Source: an uncultured SAR86 cluster bacterium (GTDB taxonomy: Bacteria; Pseudomonadota; Gammaproteobacteria; Magnimaribacterales; D2472). Taken from it: a stretch of DNA of 64,000 nucleotides. This document shows, piece by piece, positions 61,374 to 64,000 of this stretch; positions within the stretch are counted from its first letter, which is position 1; the number at the start of each line of letters is the position of its first letter. A model generated the notes under the pieces. That model saw only the letters and a list, made by a program, of their open reading frames with translations. It was not told the origin of the DNA and did no database searches. The stretch lies in NCBI GenBank assembly GCA_905181595.1, contig CAJIYI010000001.1:525938-589937 (forward strand). Reading direction: 5' to 3'. A program made the position numbers and the translations under genes.

Positions 61374-63158
61374 ATGAATAAAAACTCACTAAGAAATATA
61401 GCCATTATTGCCCATGTAGATCATGGAAAAACAACATTGGTTGATAAGTTGCTTCAGCAATCTGGCACTCTTGATCGCAAGAACATGGCCACGGATCGAA
61501 TCATGGATTCTAACGATCAGGAGAAAGAAAGAGGCATTACTATTCTTGCAAAGAATACTGCCATAAACTGGAAGGACCACAGAATTAATATTATTGATAC
61601 ACCAGGCCATGCTGATTTTGGAGGCGAGGTTGAGCGAGTCTTGTCAATGGTGGACTCTGTGTTATTGCTGGTAGACGCTGTGGATGGCCCCATGCCCCAA
61701 ACCCGCTTTGTTACCCAAAAGGCATTTGAGCTCGGGCTAAAACCTATTCTCGTGATTAATAAGGTTGATAGACCTGAGGCAAGACCCCATTGGGTTTTAG
61801 ATCAAGTGTTTGAATTATTTGATAATCTTGGTGCAACTGATGACCAATTAGATTTCAACGTTATATACGCATCCGCACTCAATGGACTTGCTGGACTAGA
61901 AGCAGATGAGTTGGCAGAGGATATGACGCCGTTGCTAGATATGATCGTAGCAAAGGTATCTGCGCCTGATGTTGATGAAGAAGCTCCATTCAGAATGCAA
62001 ATTAGCGCACTAGATAGCAACAGCTATGTTGGTGTTATAGGAATCGGCAGGATTACCGGTGGGTCTGTTAAACCCAACGCAAGAGTGATTGTTGTTGATA
62101 AAGATCTGAAAGAGCGAAAAGCAAAAATCTTACAGGTATTAGGTCATCATGGACTAGAGCGCGTGGAGATTGAACAAGCTAAAGCCGGTGATATTATTTG
62201 TATTACAGGAGTAGAAGCTTTAAATATTTCAGATACTCTGTGCGACCCTGAGCATATTAATCCTATGCCCCCATTAACTGTTGATGAGCCCACGGTGAGT
62301 ATGGTCTTTCAGGTAAATGATTCTCCATTTTGCGGTCAAGAGGGAAAGTATGTTACTTCAAGAAATATCAAGGATCGTTTAGAGCAAGAGCTTCTTCACA
62401 ATGTAGCTTTGAGAGTTGAAGACGGTGAAAGTGCAGATAAGTTTAAAGTTTCCGGGCGAGGTGAGCTGCATCTTTCTGTTCTTATTGAAACTATGAGACG
62501 AGAAAATTATGAGGTAGCCGTTTCAAAGCCCCAAGTGATTCAGCGAGAAGTAGATGGTGTGATTCATGAGCCTTTTGAGATCGTGGTTATTGATATTGAA
62601 GAGCAACATCAAGGCGCCATTATGGAAGAGATGGGTAACAGGAAGGCTGACCTTCAATCTATTACAGTGACCGAGAATGGCAGAATGAAACTAGACTTCA
62701 TGGCTCCTTCGCGGGGCATGATTGGCTTTCGCTCAAGTTTCCTAACGTTAACTAGCGGCAGTGGAATTCTTACCAGCATCTTTGATCATTATGGGCCAGC
62801 CAAAAAGGGAGAAATTGCAAAGCGTCAAAACGGAGTTATGTACTCAATGACAGCTGGCAAAACATTAGCCTATGGCTTATTTAATTTGCAAAATAGAGGC
62901 AGAATGTTTGTAGGCCATGGCTTGGATGTCTACAAAGGTCAAATTGTTGGATTGCATGCTCGTGATAATGATTTGCCAGTTAATCCAACAAAAGCAAAGC
63001 AATTAAACAATATCCGCGCCGCAGGAACCGATGAAAATCTTATTTTGACCCCTCATATTGTTCACACCCTTGAGCAAGCATTGGAATTTATTGAAGATGA
63101 CGAGCTCGTGGAGGTTACACCGCAAAGTATCAGACTCAGAAAAAAAGTTATCAGATAG
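61374..63158 (+). CDS. typA: ribosome-associated GTPase TypA/BipA
   Basis: MNKNSLRNIAIIAHVDHGKTTLVDKLLQQSG, APSRGMIGFRSSFLTLTSGSG; start moved from 61326 to 61374 by homology. Confidence 0.95.
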   Translation: MNKNSLRNIAIIAHVDHGKTTLVDKLLQQSGTLDRKNMATDRIMDSNDQEKERGITILAKNTAINWKDHRINIIDTPGHADFGGEVERVLSMVDSVLLLVDAVDGPMPQTRFVTQKAFELGLKPILVINKVDRPEARPHWVLDQVFELFDNLGATDDQLDFNVIYASALNGLAGLEADELAEDMTPLLDMIVAKVSAPDVDEEAPFRMQISALDSNSYVGVIGIGRITGGSVKPNARVIVVDKDLKERKAKILQVLGHHGLERVEIEQAKAGDIICITGVEALNISDTLCDPEHINPMPPLTVDEPTVSMVFQVNDSPFCGQEGKYVTSRNIKDRLEQELLHNVALRVEDGESADKFKVSGRGELHLSVLIETMRRENYEVAVSKPQVIQREVDGVIHEPFEIVVIDIEEQHQGAIMEEMGNRKADLQSITVTENGRMKLDFMAPSRGMIGFRSSFLTLTSGSGILTSIFDHYGPAKKGEIAKRQNGVMYSMTAGKTLAYGLFNLQNRGRMFVGHGLDVYKGQIVGLHARDNDLPVNPTKAKQLNNIRAAGTDENLILTPHIVHTLEQALEFIEDDELVEVTPQSIRLRKKVIR

Positions 63159-63255
63159 TAGGATGTAATAGCTTGCTAGAAAGCAAGCAAGCCTTTTGCA
63201 ATTTATTGAAAGAATATAAGATTAAGGTGTTCTAATTTTTTTAAGGTAGTTTTTA

Positions 63256-64000
63256 ATGATATATGTTGTTTTTTCATTATTTTTTGCCCTTGTTTTATTT
63301 ATTGGTAATGCAGCAGCATCTATCTTTCTTGGAATTATTTTTGCTTTAATTATCAAGCCTGACAAGTCTTTTGTGTCTCTTAAGATTGGTACGACACCAT
63401 TGCAAATTGGAATTGTCATTCTGGGAGCAACTATTAGTCTGCCTTATGCCTGGAGCGTTAGCGCTAATTACCTTCCATGGATTTCTCTTTTTGTTCTCGG
63501 TTCTTTTTTTGCCGGCTTAGTGCTTGGAAAAATTCTTGGTATTCATCATCGCATTGCCTTTTTGCTATCTGCAGGAGCAGCTATTTGCGGTGGGACAGCC
63601 ATGGCAGCAGTTGCCCCAATTATCAAGGCAAAGCCTCAAGAGCTCTTAATTGCCATGACGATTGTATTTCTTCTAAATGCGTTAGCTATAATCTTTTTTC
63701 CAATTATCGGAGGCTACCTAGAGATGACCAATTTTCAATTTGGAGCTTGGTCTGCTTTGGCAATTCATGACACCAGTTCTGTTATTGGATCAGCTCTTAC
63801 ATATAGCAACGAGTCAGCTCAAGTTGCAGCCACTTTAAAGCTTGGAAGAACTATTTGGATTATCCCTCTTATTTTAATTACAAATTGGGTCATCAATCGT
63901 CAAGCAGAAACAACAAAATTTCCACGATTCATTTTATTTTTTATTCTAGCTATTGTTTTAAACACGGCACTCAATTTCAATGATCAAGTTTTAGACGTAT
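63256..64000 (+). CDS. YeiH/UPF0324-family putative sulfate exporter (3' truncated by window end)
   Basis: Not listed in the ORF track because it runs off the end; MIYVVFSLFFALVLFIGNAAAS...SAGAAICGGTAMAAVAPIIKAKPQE...AIHDTSSVIGSA. Confidence 0.85.
   Translation, partial: MIYVVFSLFFALVLFIGNAAASIFLGIIFALIIKPDKSFVSLKIGTTPLQIGIVILGATISLPYAWSVSANYLPWISLFVLGSFFAGLVLGKILGIHHRIAFLLSAGAAICGGTAMAAVAPIIKAKPQELLIAMTIVFLLNALAIIFFPIIGGYLEMTNFQFGAWSALAIHDTSSVIGSALTYSNESAQVAATLKLGRTIWIIPLILITNWVINRQAETTKFPRFILFFILAIVLNTALNFNDQVLDV

Noticed and set aside
63171-63188. Hairpin GCTTGCT-agaa-AGCAAGC after typA as a terminator
   Set aside because: Short stem and no clean T-tract right after; too weak to list.
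63477-63770. 97-aa ORF on + strand
   Set aside because: Out of frame with the YeiH-family gene that runs from 63256 to the window end, which has much better support.

Overview
The 64 kb AT-rich window looks like a stretch of chromosome from a marine, streamlined gammaproteobacterium. A SAR86-like lineage is my inference and needs a phylogenetic check. The window is densely coded and mostly housekeeping: nrdAB, a sdhE-rpoE-rseA-degP-lepA-lepB-rnc-era-recO-acpS-adk-tsaB-uppP-rsmJ run, proBA, queA-tgt-yajC-secD-secF, suhB/trmJ, typA and rhlE. There are two tRNAs, Leu(CAA) and Glu(TTC). Accessory content comprises two TonB-dependent receptors, a flavoprotein/NTF2-like/BCCT cluster, two poly-Gly lipoproteins (one ending in a cupredoxin-like domain, one an FG-GAP propeller), a TPR-sulfotransferase, a haloalkane dehalogenase, an ABC exporter and putA. 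I found no CRISPR array, phage, transposon or recognisable defence system. The signals most worth a second look are: tandem NrdR-like boxes framed by perfect DnaA boxes upstream of nrdA; a perfect inverted pair of DnaA boxes in an AT-rich gap before ung; a non-canonical DGGIRT motif in adenylate kinase; the cupredoxin lipoprotein architecture; and eight single-base frameshifts, which look more like assembly error than biology. I do not see strong evidence for a wholly novel multi-gene system.
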